Source: Chelydra serpentina
Lineage: Eukaryota > Chordata > Testudines > Chelydridae
Reading direction: 5' to 3'
Length of the DNA stretch: 64,000 nucleotides
Assembly: GCA_037349315.1 (NCBI GenBank)
Contig: JBAIAC010000056.1
Location: 2,952,501 to 3,016,500 of the forward strand
The translations under genes and the position numbers were made by a program. Below, one piece after another: positions 53,538 to 64,000 of the stretch (positions are counted from its first letter, which is position 1; each line of letters starts with the position of its first letter). The notes beneath the pieces were generated by a model. The model was given only the letters and a program-made list of their open reading frames with translations. It had not been told where the DNA came from and did not search any database.

Positions 53538-54017
53538 CATAGGCGCCAACTTTAGTCGGCACCAGTGGGTGCTCGCGCCCTCAGCCCCACTCCAACTCCA
53601 CTCCCGGCCCCACCCCCATTCCACCCCTTCCCCAAATCCCCACCCCCGCCTCCTCCCCAGGGCACCCTGCATTTCCCCTCCACCTCACCCTCCCAGGCTT
53701 GCAAGCCTGGGAGGGAGGAGGGAGAAGCAGCAGAGCACCCACCGGCAGCGCCCCGCCCCCAGCTCACCTCCTCCCCCGAGGCGCCGCCGCTCCGCTTTCT
53801 CCCTCCTCCCTCCCAGGCTTGCCGCGTGCCAGCTGTTGGGTGTGCAGCAAGCCTGGGAGGGAGGAAAAGCGGATTGACGGTGCCTTGGGACTCGGGAGGT
53901 GGAGGAGGCTGAGGCGGAGGTGAGTTGGGGCCGGGAGCTGCTGGGGGCGCTCTGCATCCACCAATTTTTCCCTGGGGGTGCTCCAGCCCCAGAGTACCCA
54001 CGGAGTTGGCGCCTATG
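53538..54017. mobile_element. hAT-type MITE, family 4 (CATAGGCGCCAACT ends)
   Basis: A 480-bp element with ends CATAGGCGCCAACT and AGTTGGCGCCTATG and the exact 8-bp duplication CCTCGGGG (53530-53537 and 54018-54025). The interior is GC-rich with palindromes around cctcccaggcttgc and gcaagcctgggagg. Same family as 58689-59721 and 59024-59682. Confidence 0.93.
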
Positions 54018-54025
54018 CCTCGGGG

Positions 54026-56270
54026 TTAGCATCACAAACTGACATAGGCATTGGAACGCTCAGCATCACGGTGGCTAACACTGGGTGCCCTGCCACCGAG
54101 GGGAATCTTCACCCCGTTACCTGCACAAAATTCTCTCTTACTCACACACTCAAGGACATCCCACCTCTACCTAGTTCCAAGGGCTCAAGACGTAACCTGG
54201 TTAATTTAGGCACCCCCCACCCTTACCCTGTTCCTAGGGCTCCAGGCGAAAGGCACCTAACTTTACCCAGAGCCTGGAGGAGTAGAGCCCAGAGCCCATG
54301 GAGGGGTAAACACCCTTTCCCTGTAGACTCAGCTTAATCTTTTGCAGGGTCTTTTTACCAGTGAAGGCGACTTACACAGTAATATCCTTAACCTCTATTT
54401 ACTAACAGTCACCAAAACAGACTGCACACGCTACACATACAGTGCTCACCAATCCCAATAAGACAGATGAACTTTTCTTGATGGCCAGTCAGGATCAGGT
54501 CCATCGGGAGGTCTCCAGTTTCTGCACGGTGTCATTGGCAGAGTATTGAGGTCTGGCAGCTCTGATCTTGGGGCTGTGTCCTGGAGTTGGTTCCCAAGAA
54601 CTGCCCTTTTGACCCCCGTTTATATAGTGAAACTTGAGTCCTGCTTAGCTGTACATTAACCAATCATTTTATTAACATTTTAATAACCAATCCTAGCATA
54701 TTGTAACAAAATTCTCTAACCAATCCTACCCCACCATCTTCATTGATTTACATCTAGCAAAATTAATTATGCAACAGACAGAAACAATCAAAGAACCAGA
54801 CAGAGACCATATAGACAAACAGTAGGGAAGTGGGGACTATAAAGATGTAACCCTTCTGCCCATCAGAGTTGGCAGCAACAAGGGCCGGGTTCAGTATCTA
54901 GGGGTTCTGTTCCAATAACACAATGCAAAACCAGCTCGAGCCCCCACCCAGTGACCTGAGACAAATATATCTCACCCCCACTGGGCGCCTCTTAGAGGCA
55001 ATACTTCCCCTCTCGCAAGCACAGAGTGAGTGTAGCAAAAGCTTTTTAATGACAGAGAGAAACAATGCAGTATTATGTTGGGAAAACACCACAAACAGGA
55101 TTCATAACCAAACCTTGAGTGACAAGACCCACCCCAGCATATTGGGCCGTGTCCTCTCCCTTTGGTTCTTGAGTACAGCAATCCAAAAGTCACCCAAAGT
55201 CCCAAAAGTCCAGCAACCCCAAAGTCTCTATCCCTGGTCAGTGCAGCCCCAGAGTTCAAAAGTTCATCTGCAGAGCCCATCTCCCAGGTGGAAGTGGGGG
55301 AGGGGGGAGAGAAAGGTAAAAGGGCACCTTACACGGTCGGAGGTTGACTGCCCCACCTCTCTGTGGGGTTCTGCTGCAGCCTTCACCGCAAGCCACTCCG
55401 CCAGCCATCCTGTGAACCACTCCAGCCGTCCCACAAACTGCTCTGCTCCACCAGCCACTCAGCAATGTATCATCAGCCCCACCCCCCTATTAACACAGCA
55501 CTCAGTGCTTTCAGCTCTTAGTAATTTTAGCTCTTTAGTGATTTCAGTTTGGAGGGGGGGGGGCGTGTCTCAGTGCAGATGCACCCTTGGCCCAAAGTGA
55601 ATCCAGCTCAGCAGTCTGTAAGTAGACTCCTAATAGAATCAAAATTAGCTCTGATACTCCACAGTGGAGAGAGAAGAAGGTGCAATTATCATTTAGGGCC
55701 CTCAGAAGCAGCCCACACCACCACATACAACTATCTGTTCTTAGCCTCTCTCAATTCACTGGGTTTTGGAATCCATGTCCCTTGCCTAGCGAGTGCTACT
55801 TAGTTGATGGCGAGTCCCTCCATCATAACAAAAAGCCAAGTACAATTCCACTGTCCTTGATTCACATAATGAGGATAACACTTTATTCTTCCTGCCCCAA
55901 TGACAGAAAACTGGGGATCCCCCCAGCAGCCAAAGTGACCATTTGGGCTGCTATGGGCTCATGCTAGGCGGGGTGGATGTGCCTATGCAAATGAGATCAG
56001 TCCCTGAAGTTATTTTCCACAACTTGCCACAACTTACCACCAGATGTCAGGGTAGAGCTCATCCTGACTCTGCTTACAAATATAAAACAATAAAGAAATC
56101 AGGATTTCACAACCACCACTATTGATAAGTGATTTCTTGCCAGACAGGATGCTATTAAACTAAATTTTCTTTAACCCTCTTAAGATCTGTTTCTTTATCT
56201 GGTGATAGTGGGTGCCATTAGGACGGGGTCTCCTTCTTAACAGCCTGATATTACAGTGTTTTAATGTAAT
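54026..56270. other. AT-richer intergenic block, probable old repeats, unclassified
   Basis: Base composition drops to moderate GC, unlike its neighbours. A minus-strand tatataaac motif (opposite 54619-54627) could mark an LTR promoter, but I found no TG/CA ends or 5-bp duplication. No gene supported; the longest open frame (54923-55600) looks like chance. Confidence 0.45.
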
Positions 56271-56576
56271 TTAGATGGACTGTGAGGATGTGACTTCCTG
56301 CTTCTTAGCTAATGGCTGCTGCTCTCAATATGGTTACTGGAAAAGGCCTTATCCTTATGCTCCGGCCACCCAGGCTTCCCGTACAAAGCACAGGGAGAGA
56401 GAGTTGGATGTCCAACAATGGGATCCACAAAAGCCAGCCCCCGGAGCTGCCTACGCCAGCCAGTGAGAGGTGCTCTTGAGAAGGGTGTGACCTAAGCCTT
56501 ACCCCTCAAAGGGAGGCAGGTGCTCAGGATCTCAGCTGTGAGCCTGCTCCTGGAGGTAGGCACCTCAGCCTTCTTC

Positions 56577-57000
56577 TGCAAGAACAGGGACTTTACCTTG
56601 TGGTTAGAGCCCTCACCTGGATTGTGGGAGCACCAGGTGCAATTGCCCCTTCCCTGCAGGCTGTAAGGATTGAGTTCGGATCCCCCACCTCTCTGCACAG
56701 TGCGCTAGTCGCTAAGCTAGGGGATATTTGGATGTGGGGCTCTCTCGGTCGCTCCTATTGGAGCTGTGCCACATCTTATAAAGACTTGAACATGCATTGG
56801 GCCAGCAAGAGAGAGGAGACCCTATAGCCCTGTTGTGCAGGCACTCACCTGGGACGGAGGAGATGTGGGGTCTAGTCCCCCTGCTCCAATGCATGTTTAA
56901 TTATTTAGACACAGTGGAATGAACTCACCAGAAGAGCTATAAGAGCTCCACCCCAGAATACTCCATCATTTGGAGAGAGGCTCCAAGCTGAAATCTATTC
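56577..57000. repeat. Dispersed repeat with tRNA-like pieces
   Basis: Contains cttgtggttagagccctcac and a later ggcactcacctggga, plus gagttcggatccc resembling a B box. It does not fold as one tRNA. Family unknown. Confidence 0.35.
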
Positions 57001-57235
57001 TCCACAGAAGGCAGAGGTAGGCATTGAACCTGGGCTACCCACAGACCGATGCCTCATCCCCGGTACAGAGAGGCTTCTCCTTAGGCTGTTCTGGTGTGGG
57101 TTCATGCATGCTCTGAGCATGCTGCTTCAGCCCTGCAGGAGAGGTAGCTTCCTGGGCACCTAGTTCATGCCTATGCCCCAAAAGCAGAGTGGTTTTTTTT
57201 AACAGCTGATACTTCAAAGGGCTTAAAATCCTGCA

Positions 57236-57930
57236 GAAAAGGACCTGGGGATTACAGTGGATGAGAAGCTGGATATGAGTCAGCAGTGTGCCCTTGTTGC
57301 CAAGAAGGCCAATGGCGTATTGAGCTGCATTCATAGGAGCATTGCCAGCAGATTGAGGGAAGTGATAATTCCCCTCTATTCGGCACTGGTGAGGCCTTAT
57401 CTGGAGTACTGCATCCAGTTTTGGTCCCTCCACTACAGAAGGGATGTGGACAAATTGGAGAGAGTCCAGCGGAGGGCAACGGAAATTATCAGGGAGCTGG
57501 GGCACATAACTTAAGAGGAGAGGCTGAGGGAACTGTGCTTATTTAGTCTGCAGAAGAGAAGGGTGAGGGGGGATTTGATAGCAGTCTTCAACTACCTGAA
57601 GGGGGGTTCCAAAGAGGATGGAGCTTGGCTGTTCTCAGTGGTGGCAGATGACAGAACAAGGAGCAATGGTCTCAAGTTGCAGTGGGGGAGGTCTAGGTTG
57701 GATATTAGGAAGAATTATTTCGCTAGGAGGGTGGTGAAGCATTGGAATGGGTTACCTTGGGAGGTGGTGGAATCTCCATCCTTAGAGGTTTTTAAGGCCC
57801 AGCTTGACAAGGCCCTGGCTGGGATAATTTAGCTGGTGTTGGTCCTGCTTTGAGCAGGGGGTTGGACTAGATGACCTCCTGAGGTCTCTTCCAACCCCAA
57901 TCTTCTATGATTCTATGATTCCACATGCCT
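57236..57930 (+). mobile_element. CR1 retroposon, 5'-truncated
   Basis: Plus-strand CR1 3' end. Readable remnants: [36 protein letters not shown] and [18 protein letters not shown], ending in gattctatgattc. Little decay, though stops interrupt the frame. Confidence 0.93.
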
Positions 57931-58079
57931 ATGCAGTTTTGAAAATTACTGGGTCTCATCAGCTCCAGGTATAGCGTTAGTAGGGGAAGTCTGGGTCATG
58001 TGGCCAAAGAGTTCCTCAGATACAGCCCACCCACCTCTCACACCACATCAGTAGTGGAATTTAATATTGACATTGCTCT

Positions 58080-58195
58080 AGGGTGAGCAGATGTCCCGAT
58101 TTTATAGGGACAGTCCCGATATTTGGGGCTTTTTCTTATATAGGCTCCCATTACCTCCCACCCCCATTCTGATTTTTCACACTTGCTGTCTATGT
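58080..58195. repeat. Dispersed repeat fragment
   Basis: gggtgagcagatgtcccgat then agggacagtcccgatatttg, a palindrome-rich motif of the kind found in turtle DNA-transposon repeats. Right end truncated. Confidence 0.45.
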
Positions 58196-58688
58196 TGCTT
58201 TAAAACCCAGGAGAAGAGCTCTGTGTGGCTCAAAAGCTTGTCTCTCACCCCCACTGGTAGTTGGTTAGTCCAGTAAAAGAGATTCTCACCCCCCTTGTCT
58301 CTCTAAAAGCCACGTGCACAGAGAGTGTTTATTCGAGTGCCACAACAGCGAGTCTTGACCGAGGGAGCAACAGTGGGGGAAATCTGTGGTCATTTGATGG
58401 AGAGAGGCAGCTCCCCCCTGCAATATGAGCTACTTATAATGTTCAAAGTGCTCTAAAAATCCATGTGCAGAGGAAGATTGGCATGGGCCCCCAGGAGCGG
58501 GAAGAGCGGGTGGGGCCAATCAGAGGTTGTTTGTCAAGGGGTAGCTGAGAGAGAGCCTCCCAAATGAGCCGCTTTTCCCAATTTCAGATTCTCATAACTA
58601 TTTCTGAGTGGCGTTGGGGGAAAAGGAAGTCTCTGCCCCCCACAGCAGGTAGATCACTGCCCAGCCCCTGCATTCTGCTAGTCACTGC

Positions 58689-59721
58689 CACAGGCACCGT
58701 GGCTGCAGCACCCACGGGGAAAAATTGGTGGGTGCTCTGTACCCACCGGCAGCCAAGCTTCCTTCCCCGCCCCACCTCACCTCCGCCTCCTCCTCTGAGC
58801 ACGCTGCATCCCCACTTCTCCTCCCAGTGCTTGCCGCCGCAAAACGGCTGTTTTGCGGCATAACAAGCTCCAGGAGGGAGGGGGGAGGAGCGGGAACGCG
58901 GCGTGCTCAGGGGAAGAGGCGGGGCCGGGGTGAGGATTTGGGGAAGGGGTTGGAATGAGGGCGGGGCTGGGGCGGTGCAGGGTGGAGTTGGGTCGGGATC
59001 AGGGGCAGAGGGGGGTCGAGCACCATAGGTGCCGACTCCGTGGGTGCTCCGGGGCTGGAGCATCCACGGGGAAAAATTGGTGGGTGCAGAGCTCCCCCCG
59101 GCAGCTCCCCACCAGCCCCCCACACCGCGCCCAGCTAACCTCAGCCTCGGCCTCCCGAGGTGCCACCGCCAAGCCGCTTTTCCTCGCTCACAGGCTTGCC
59201 GCGCCAGCTGTTCGGTGCACGGCAAGCCTGGGAGGGAGGGGGGGAAGCGCAGCGGCGGCACCTCCGCCTCCTCCCCATACCCCTCCCCTGAGGCCCCACC
59301 GCTGCACTTCCCCCCCCTCCCTCCCAGCCTTGCCGTGCGCCGAACAGCTGACGCGCGGCAAGCCTGTGAGCGAGGAAAAGCGGCTTGGCGGCAGTGGCGG
59401 CACCTCGGGAGGAGGATGTTAGCTGAGCGTGGGGAGGTTAGCTGGGTGCGGGGAGGTTAGCTGAGCGCGGGGAGGTTAGCTGAGCGGGGTGGGGGCTGGC
59501 GGGGAGCTGCCGGTGGGAGCTCTGCTGCTTCTCCCCCCTCCCTCCCAGGCTTGCAAGCCTGGGGGGAGGGGAGGAATGCAGCGCGCCATGGGGAGGAGAC
59601 GAGGGCGGGGATGTGGGGAAGAGGTGGAATGGGGGCGGGGGTGCGAGCACCCACCGGCACCGTCTAAAGTTGGCGCCTATTGTCGAGCACCCACCAGCGC
59701 CAGCAGAAGTTGGCGTCTATG
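58689..59721. mobile_element. hAT-type MITE, family 4, outer copy of a nested pair
   Basis: Flanked by the exact 8-bp duplication GTCACTGC (58681-58688 and 59722-59729). Ends CACAGGCACCGTGG (diverged) and AGTTGGCGTCTATG. Without the inner copy and one inner duplication it would be 366 bp. Confidence 0.9.
59024..59682. mobile_element. hAT-type MITE, family 4, inserted inside its own family
   Basis: A 659-bp element with ends CATAGGTGCCGACT and AGTTGGCGCCTATTG, flanked by the exact 8-bp duplication TCGAGCAC (59016-59023 and 59683-59690). It lies within the element at 58689-59721. GC-rich interior with repeated cctcccaggcttgc-type palindromes. Confidence 0.91.
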
Positions 59722-59729
59722 GTCACTGC

Positions 59730-60745
59730 TACCAAAGACATCACTGGAAAGATTTCAAAAACTTTATCATTTCTGCCTACAGGTGGTTTATGTCTGTTTG
59801 GCCTATGGCTTCTTCCAAAACACCTTTGTAAAGACATGTCCTGAGCGGTCTGCATGGCTGGTGGCTTAGGGAACAAGCCCGCCTCCAGAATCAGGGATGC
59901 TGAGCTCCAGTTCTCAGGTGCTCTTACCCTCTGGGTGGTGGCTGGGCCCGCACTAGGCTCCTTCTGGAAGTGTGAGCGGTGTGTTCACTTTGGAGGATGG
60001 TCAGGAACCCACAAATGCACCCCCACTGCCATCCACCCAAGTCCTGCCCTGGGCCCCCCCAGGGGCTCTCCAAACTTACCAAAGGTCTTGAGTGGCAAGC
60101 AGGAGCACAGAGCTGGTAGCCGAGTGGTGGAGAGCTGTGCCCAGGAAGTCCCCCAGTAACACTCCCTCACATACCAATTTTTCTTAAAAACGGGGAAATT
60201 CACTGCCAAGAAATGTTGTTACTGCAGCGTTTGAGCTGGCCAGCACCTAAAGCCTTTTGCTGCAGGCAGCAACAGCCCTGGCAAAAGCCCCGTTCCTCCT
60301 CACACGCACTTGCCCAGCAGGCCGCCTTTGGGGGCTACACACATCTTCCCGCAACACCTGAATCGGACCTTTCCCTCACCGACGGGCTGCTCAGCACCTT
60401 CTTCCTCTCACAACCCTTTCTTTCCACCCTCCCCCTTCCACACACTCCTCAAAGTCACACTATGACAAACTCACCCAAGGCCCCTTTGCCTTTCAAAGCG
60501 CCTCTTGAGGGCCGCAGCTTCTCAGGCCTGTAGATCCTTCCAAACATTCCAAACTCCGCCCTTTCCAGGATGAAATACGCTGCTTCCGGACGTTGGCACC
60601 CAGCAAGAATTCCTGTTACTCGTCTCCTGATTGACTTTCCTTCGCCAAGCACAAACTAGGGACCAGCTGCTGCCTCTCTTGGCAAATGGACGCAATCAGG
60701 CTGACCCACTGAGCTTGTGTCAGGAGATCCCTCACCCAAAAGCAA
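59730..60745. other. Intergenic, nothing recognised
   Basis: About 1 kb between the nested hAT pair and the His-like tRNA sequence with no supported gene or repeat. Confidence 0.6.
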
Positions 60746-60817
60746 TGCCGTTACTTGGATTCGAACCGAAATTGTTGCGTCCATGGTGCAGAGTACTAAC
60801 CACTATACAATCATGGC
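60746..60817 (-). tRNA. tRNA-His-like sequence, probable pseudogene
   Basis: 72 nt on the minus strand with intact A box (TATAGTGGTTAG) and B box (GGTTCGAATCC) and a TTTT terminator four bases downstream. Overall closest to tRNA-His. The anticodon loop reads CCATGGA, so U33 is lost and the anticodon would be ATG instead of GTG. Mismatches at 4-69, 6-67, 27-43, 31-39 and 51-63 argue that it is dead. Confidence 0.6.
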
Positions 60818-61304
60818 CAGGCCTCAGCTAGCCAAGTAACAGAGGAGGAAATGATCAGTTCTGCACTCTGGGAGCGGCCACCTACCTCACCTACGGCCAC
60901 AGCTAATTCTCACGTCTGGCCATTACTGTCCCCATTAAAATCGTAACAAAAGGGAAAAAGACAGGAGTCCAGCCTGCTGCCTGTCCGCTTTTCTCTCTTC
61001 CTGGCCCCTTGACCAGCTGCCACCCAGTTTGGCTGGGCGATTGTCCTTATGCCCTTGGCCAGAGTATTTCCCTTTGCGACTCCAAACTTTGCCCCGACAT
61101 GCAGGTCTTGAAGCCGGGCCCAGTGGCGGAAGGTAATGTAGAGGTTTTCGCTAGGGCAAGCAGGCAGGGGTGGCCTTGCGGGCTAATGGTCTCTCTGGAG
61201 GTGAAAATCCACACTGCAGGGTGTGAACGGAAGTCGCCATAGAAGGAGGAGGCATGTGCTTGCCAGGCCGGGCATTTCTTTCTCCCCATTCAAAAGGCAT
61301 GGCC

Positions 61305-61376
61305 CTCCCCATCAGGGAATCGAACCCCGGTCACCCGCGTGACAGGCGAGGATACTCACCACTATACGGACAGGGC
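61305..61376 (-). tRNA. tRNA-Asp(GTC)-like sequence, near intact
   Basis: 72 nt on the minus strand. Anticodon arm CTCGC-CTGTCAC-GCGGG gives anticodon GTC with U33; the T arm and B box GGTTCGATTCC are complete; TTTT lies about ten bases downstream. Oddities: C at position 8, a 1-72 mismatch and G-T wobbles in the acceptor stem. It may be a diverged gene or an early pseudogene. Confidence 0.65.
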
Positions 61377-61536
61377 AGCCTTGTGTGCTCAACGGAGCTC
61401 TTGCACACCAGCTGTGGCCAGTTTACATCACACAACGGCCTCCACCACGCAACAACACCCCTTGCTCTCTTCTTCCACAGCCAGGCCCTTCCAGAACATC
61501 ATGGGCATGTGGACTTAAGGTCTGAGAACCAGAAAG

Positions 61537-62365
61537 CAACTTTAATGTAATAGACTGACTCCTGTAAGGCCTTTGACCTGGTACCACATGACACTGATTA
61601 AAAAAACTAGAAAGATTAAAACTAACATGGCACAGATTAAATGGAATAAAAGCCAGATGATAGGTCCCCAAAAGTAATTGTAAAGAGGGAATCATTGTCT
61701 ATAGGGGCTGTTTCCTGAGTGGTCCCACGGGGATCAGTTCTTGACCCTACACTATTTAACATTTTTATCAATGACCTGAAAGAAAACAAAATCACTGATA
61801 AAGTTTGCAGATGACACAAAAATTGGGACGTGGTAATCAACGAAGAGGACAGGTCACCGACACATTGACAGGCTTTCTTGGTAACTAGAGAGCAAGGAAA
61901 CAATAGGTATTTTAATATGGCTAAATGTAAACAGCCAGGAACAAAGACTGTAGCCACACTTACAGGATGAGGGACTCCCTTCTGGGACTGAGAAAAATCT
62001 GGGGGTTGTGGTGGATAGTCAGCTAAACATGAGCTCCCAGTGTGCCACTGTAGCCAAAAAAGCTAATGCAATCCTGGGGTGCATAAACAGGAGAAGCTCA
62101 TTTTGGAGCAGAGAGGTTATTGTACCTCTATTTGGAACTGGTGTGACTGCTGCTGGGATCCTGTGGCCAGTTCTGATGTCCACAATTCAAGAAGGATGTT
62201 GATAAATTGGAGAGGGGTAGAGAAGAGCCACGAGAATGATTACAGGATTGGAAAATAGGCCTGATGGTGGATAGACTCAATTTATTTAGCTTAACAAGGA
62301 GCAGTTAAGTGGTGACTTGATCACAGTCTGTAAGTACCTACATGGGGAACATATTTAATAATGGG
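61537..62365 (+). mobile_element. Old CR1/LINE fragment
   Basis: Plus strand. Decayed reverse-transcriptase 3' region: a NIFINDL-like stretch near 61760, a FADDTK-like stretch near 61806, then a [18 protein letters not shown] segment near 62040. More diverged than the CR1 at 57236. Confidence 0.8.
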
Positions 62366-62775
62366 CTTGTGATGGGGTGTGACTTACCACTGTATCCCCC
62401 GCTGGATGTCCCAGGGATCAGCTCTCCTAGCCAGTGCACCCTCTCCTGGTGGCGTCTCATCACCGTCACTTCTGCTCCAGGGACCCACGTCACTCCCAGA
62501 ACCATGGTGTCCTCTTCATGACACAGCCCTCCGGGTATGCCACACTCTGTGCTCCCCCCTTCTGGGGAACCTACAGTCCACTGTCCAGCCACTTCCTCAG
62601 TGGTGAGGACCCAGGCCCACCCACTACTCTGGTTCCCAGGCCAGGGACCCTGTAGATGGCTGCTGCTTGCAGCGCCGCCTCCAACTCATCTGTAGATCTC
62701 CCTGGGCCACTTTCCCATGGCCCTAGCACCCTCTTTGCCCTTGCCCCAGGGCCTCAGCCTGCGGACCCCTGCAGC

Positions 62776-63326
62776 CAGAGGTGAAAGTAAGCCGGTATGG
62801 TATGCCCGGACCAGCTTCCCCAGGCTGGCAATTTAAAGGGCCTGGGGCTCCCAGCAGTGGCCAGAGCCCCGGGCCCTTTAAATTGCCATCAGAGCCCCGC
62901 TGCCAAAGCCTCTGGGTGGCGGAGGTGGCTCAGATGGTTATTTAAAGGGCCCTTTAAATCACCGCCAGAGCCCCCGGCTGCCGCCGCTACCCCCAGGCCT
63001 CTGGCAGCGGGGCTCGGGCAGCGGTTTAAAGGGCCTGGGGCTCCAGCTGCTGTGGGGAGCCCCGGGCCCTTTAAATCATCACCGGAACCCCGCTGCCAGA
63101 GCCCCGGGGTAGCGGCAGCTGGGCTCCGGTGGTGATTTAAAGGGCATGGGGCTCCCGGCTGCCGCTACAACAGCCGGAGCCCCGGGCCCTTTAAATCTTG
63201 ATTTAAAGGGCCCAGTGATTTAAAGGCCCCGCCTCTTCTGGCTGAGGCCACGCCTCTTCCGGTTCAGCAGGGCCCCCCCCCGGACACCGGCATACCGGTA
63301 AGTCCTTTAAGTTACTTTCACCCCTG
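62776..63326. mobile_element. hAT-type MITE, family 5 (CAGAGGTGAAAGTAA ends)
   Basis: A 551-bp element with ends CAGAGGTGAAAGTAAG and GTTACTTTCACCCCTG and the exact 8-bp duplication CCTGCAGC (62768-62775 and 63327-63334). The interior is a series of palindromic modules bounded by gggccctttaaa and tttaaagggcc, GC-rich. No coding capacity. Confidence 0.93.
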
Positions 63327-63415
63327 CCTGCAGCCCACCAGGAGCTGCCTTTACCTCTCCAGGTCTTTGACTGCAGCACTGCTCTGTCTCAGATGCTTAC
63401 TGCCTTCAGCCTGCA

Positions 63416-63657
63416 AGGCCTTATTGGAAATCCTGGGAGGTGCCCGCCCACGTCTAAAGGCCCCTCCCACAGCCTTGCGAGAGGGACCACTGGTTTTGAA
63501 CCTCTAACCATGACTCCCGACCCTGTTTTCTCATTAGTTGTCCCAAGCAATCAGTTGAAACCCAGGTCCAGTGGTCCCTCCCGCTAGGCTAGGGGAGGGG
63601 CCTTTAGAAGTGGACGGGCTTGCGCCTGCCCACCTCCCAGGATTTCCAATAAGGCCT
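63416..63657. repeat. Long inverted repeat, ~80-90-bp arms
   Basis: Left arm 63416-63493 and right arm 63568-63657 are inverted copies (aggccttattggaaatcctg against its complement), roughly 85% identical by eye, with a 74-bp spacer. A transcript would fold into a long hairpin. Family unknown. Confidence 0.8.
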
Positions 63658-64000
63658 CTCCCTGTGGGGGAGGGCGCTGGTGTTGAACCAACTAGTCCTG
63701 TCCATGCTCGGGCACCGGCTCAACACCCGGAGTCCGGCCCCAGGGATCCTGGCCTGGCTCCAGAGGGTAGCTCTGGAATTCTTCTGGCCAGAACTGCACT
63801 GGATCTCTGCAGGGTCTTGAGTCTTCCCCTGGAGGAAGGAAGAGAGGACCTGGTCTGCCTCCACTGCCAGGTCCATGTCTTCTGCCTCCGGGCCCTGCAG
63901 AAACTCCTTTATGGTGCAGGTAGTCCAGCGTGGAGCGTGCTGGTGCAAACCTTCCTCCGCCACCTCTGAGGGCTCCAATACGACCGGTAGCTCTTTTTCT
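63658..64000. other. Window end, no gene supported
   Basis: Open frames on both strands at about 63571-63978 look like chance in GC-rich DNA. I recognise no domain in them. Confidence 0.5.

Noticed and set aside
54923..55600. 225-codon plus-strand open frame
   Set aside because: Low-complexity Ser/Pro-rich reading in an apparent old repeat; no family recognised.
63571..63978. Open frames of about 130 codons on both strands at the window end
   Set aside because: They overlap the inverted repeat's right arm and have no recognisable motif; opposite-strand open frames are expected in GC-rich DNA.

Overview
This is 64 kb of vertebrate nuclear DNA, most likely from a hidden-necked turtle. The evidence is the intron-rich gene structure, many CR1 retroposons, and copies of the tRNA-headed tortoise SINE (A box tagctcagtgg, B box gttcaatcc), some with a CR1-type tail. 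Species cannot be decided from the sequence.

The window holds one recognisable protein gene, IGSF9 (Dasm1; the vertebrate relative of Drosophila Turtle), on the + strand. A CpG-rich block at 1-470 may be its promoter and a non-coding first exon. Twenty coding exons run from the ATG at 2076 to the TGA at 47457-47459. All 19 introns are GT-AG, the splice phases agree throughout, and the exons add up to 4,245 nt (1,414 codons plus stop). The product has a signal peptide, five Ig domains, two FN3 domains, one membrane span and a long proline/serine-rich tail ending in a PDZ-binding ATLL. A polyadenylation signal lies at 47922. Intron 2 is 14.1 kb, intron 18 is 5.2 kb and intron 3 is 4.3 kb.

Introns and the 16 kb downstream are full of repeats. 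By comparing ends I could delimit nine hAT-type non-autonomous DNA transposons; eight have exact 8-bp target-site duplications directly at their ends, and the ninth has an exact copy 289 bp away. There is one antisense solo LTR with a 5-bp duplication, five CR1 or CR1-like 3' ends besides a nested one, four SINEs, several minisatellites (33-, 43-, 57- and 85-bp units), and three tRNA-like sequences (Gly, His, Asp), all on the minus strand.

Several repeats are nested: a hAT inside a hAT of its own family (58689-59721); a 33-bp minisatellite inside a hAT inside a CR1-like element inside a CA-rich repeat (25917-27540); and a SINE plus tRNA-Gly lodged exactly between a hAT and its left target duplication (33722-34776). 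Downstream of IGSF9 (47.95-64 kb) I see no protein gene, only repeats, low-complexity DNA and the His- and Asp-like tRNA sequences.
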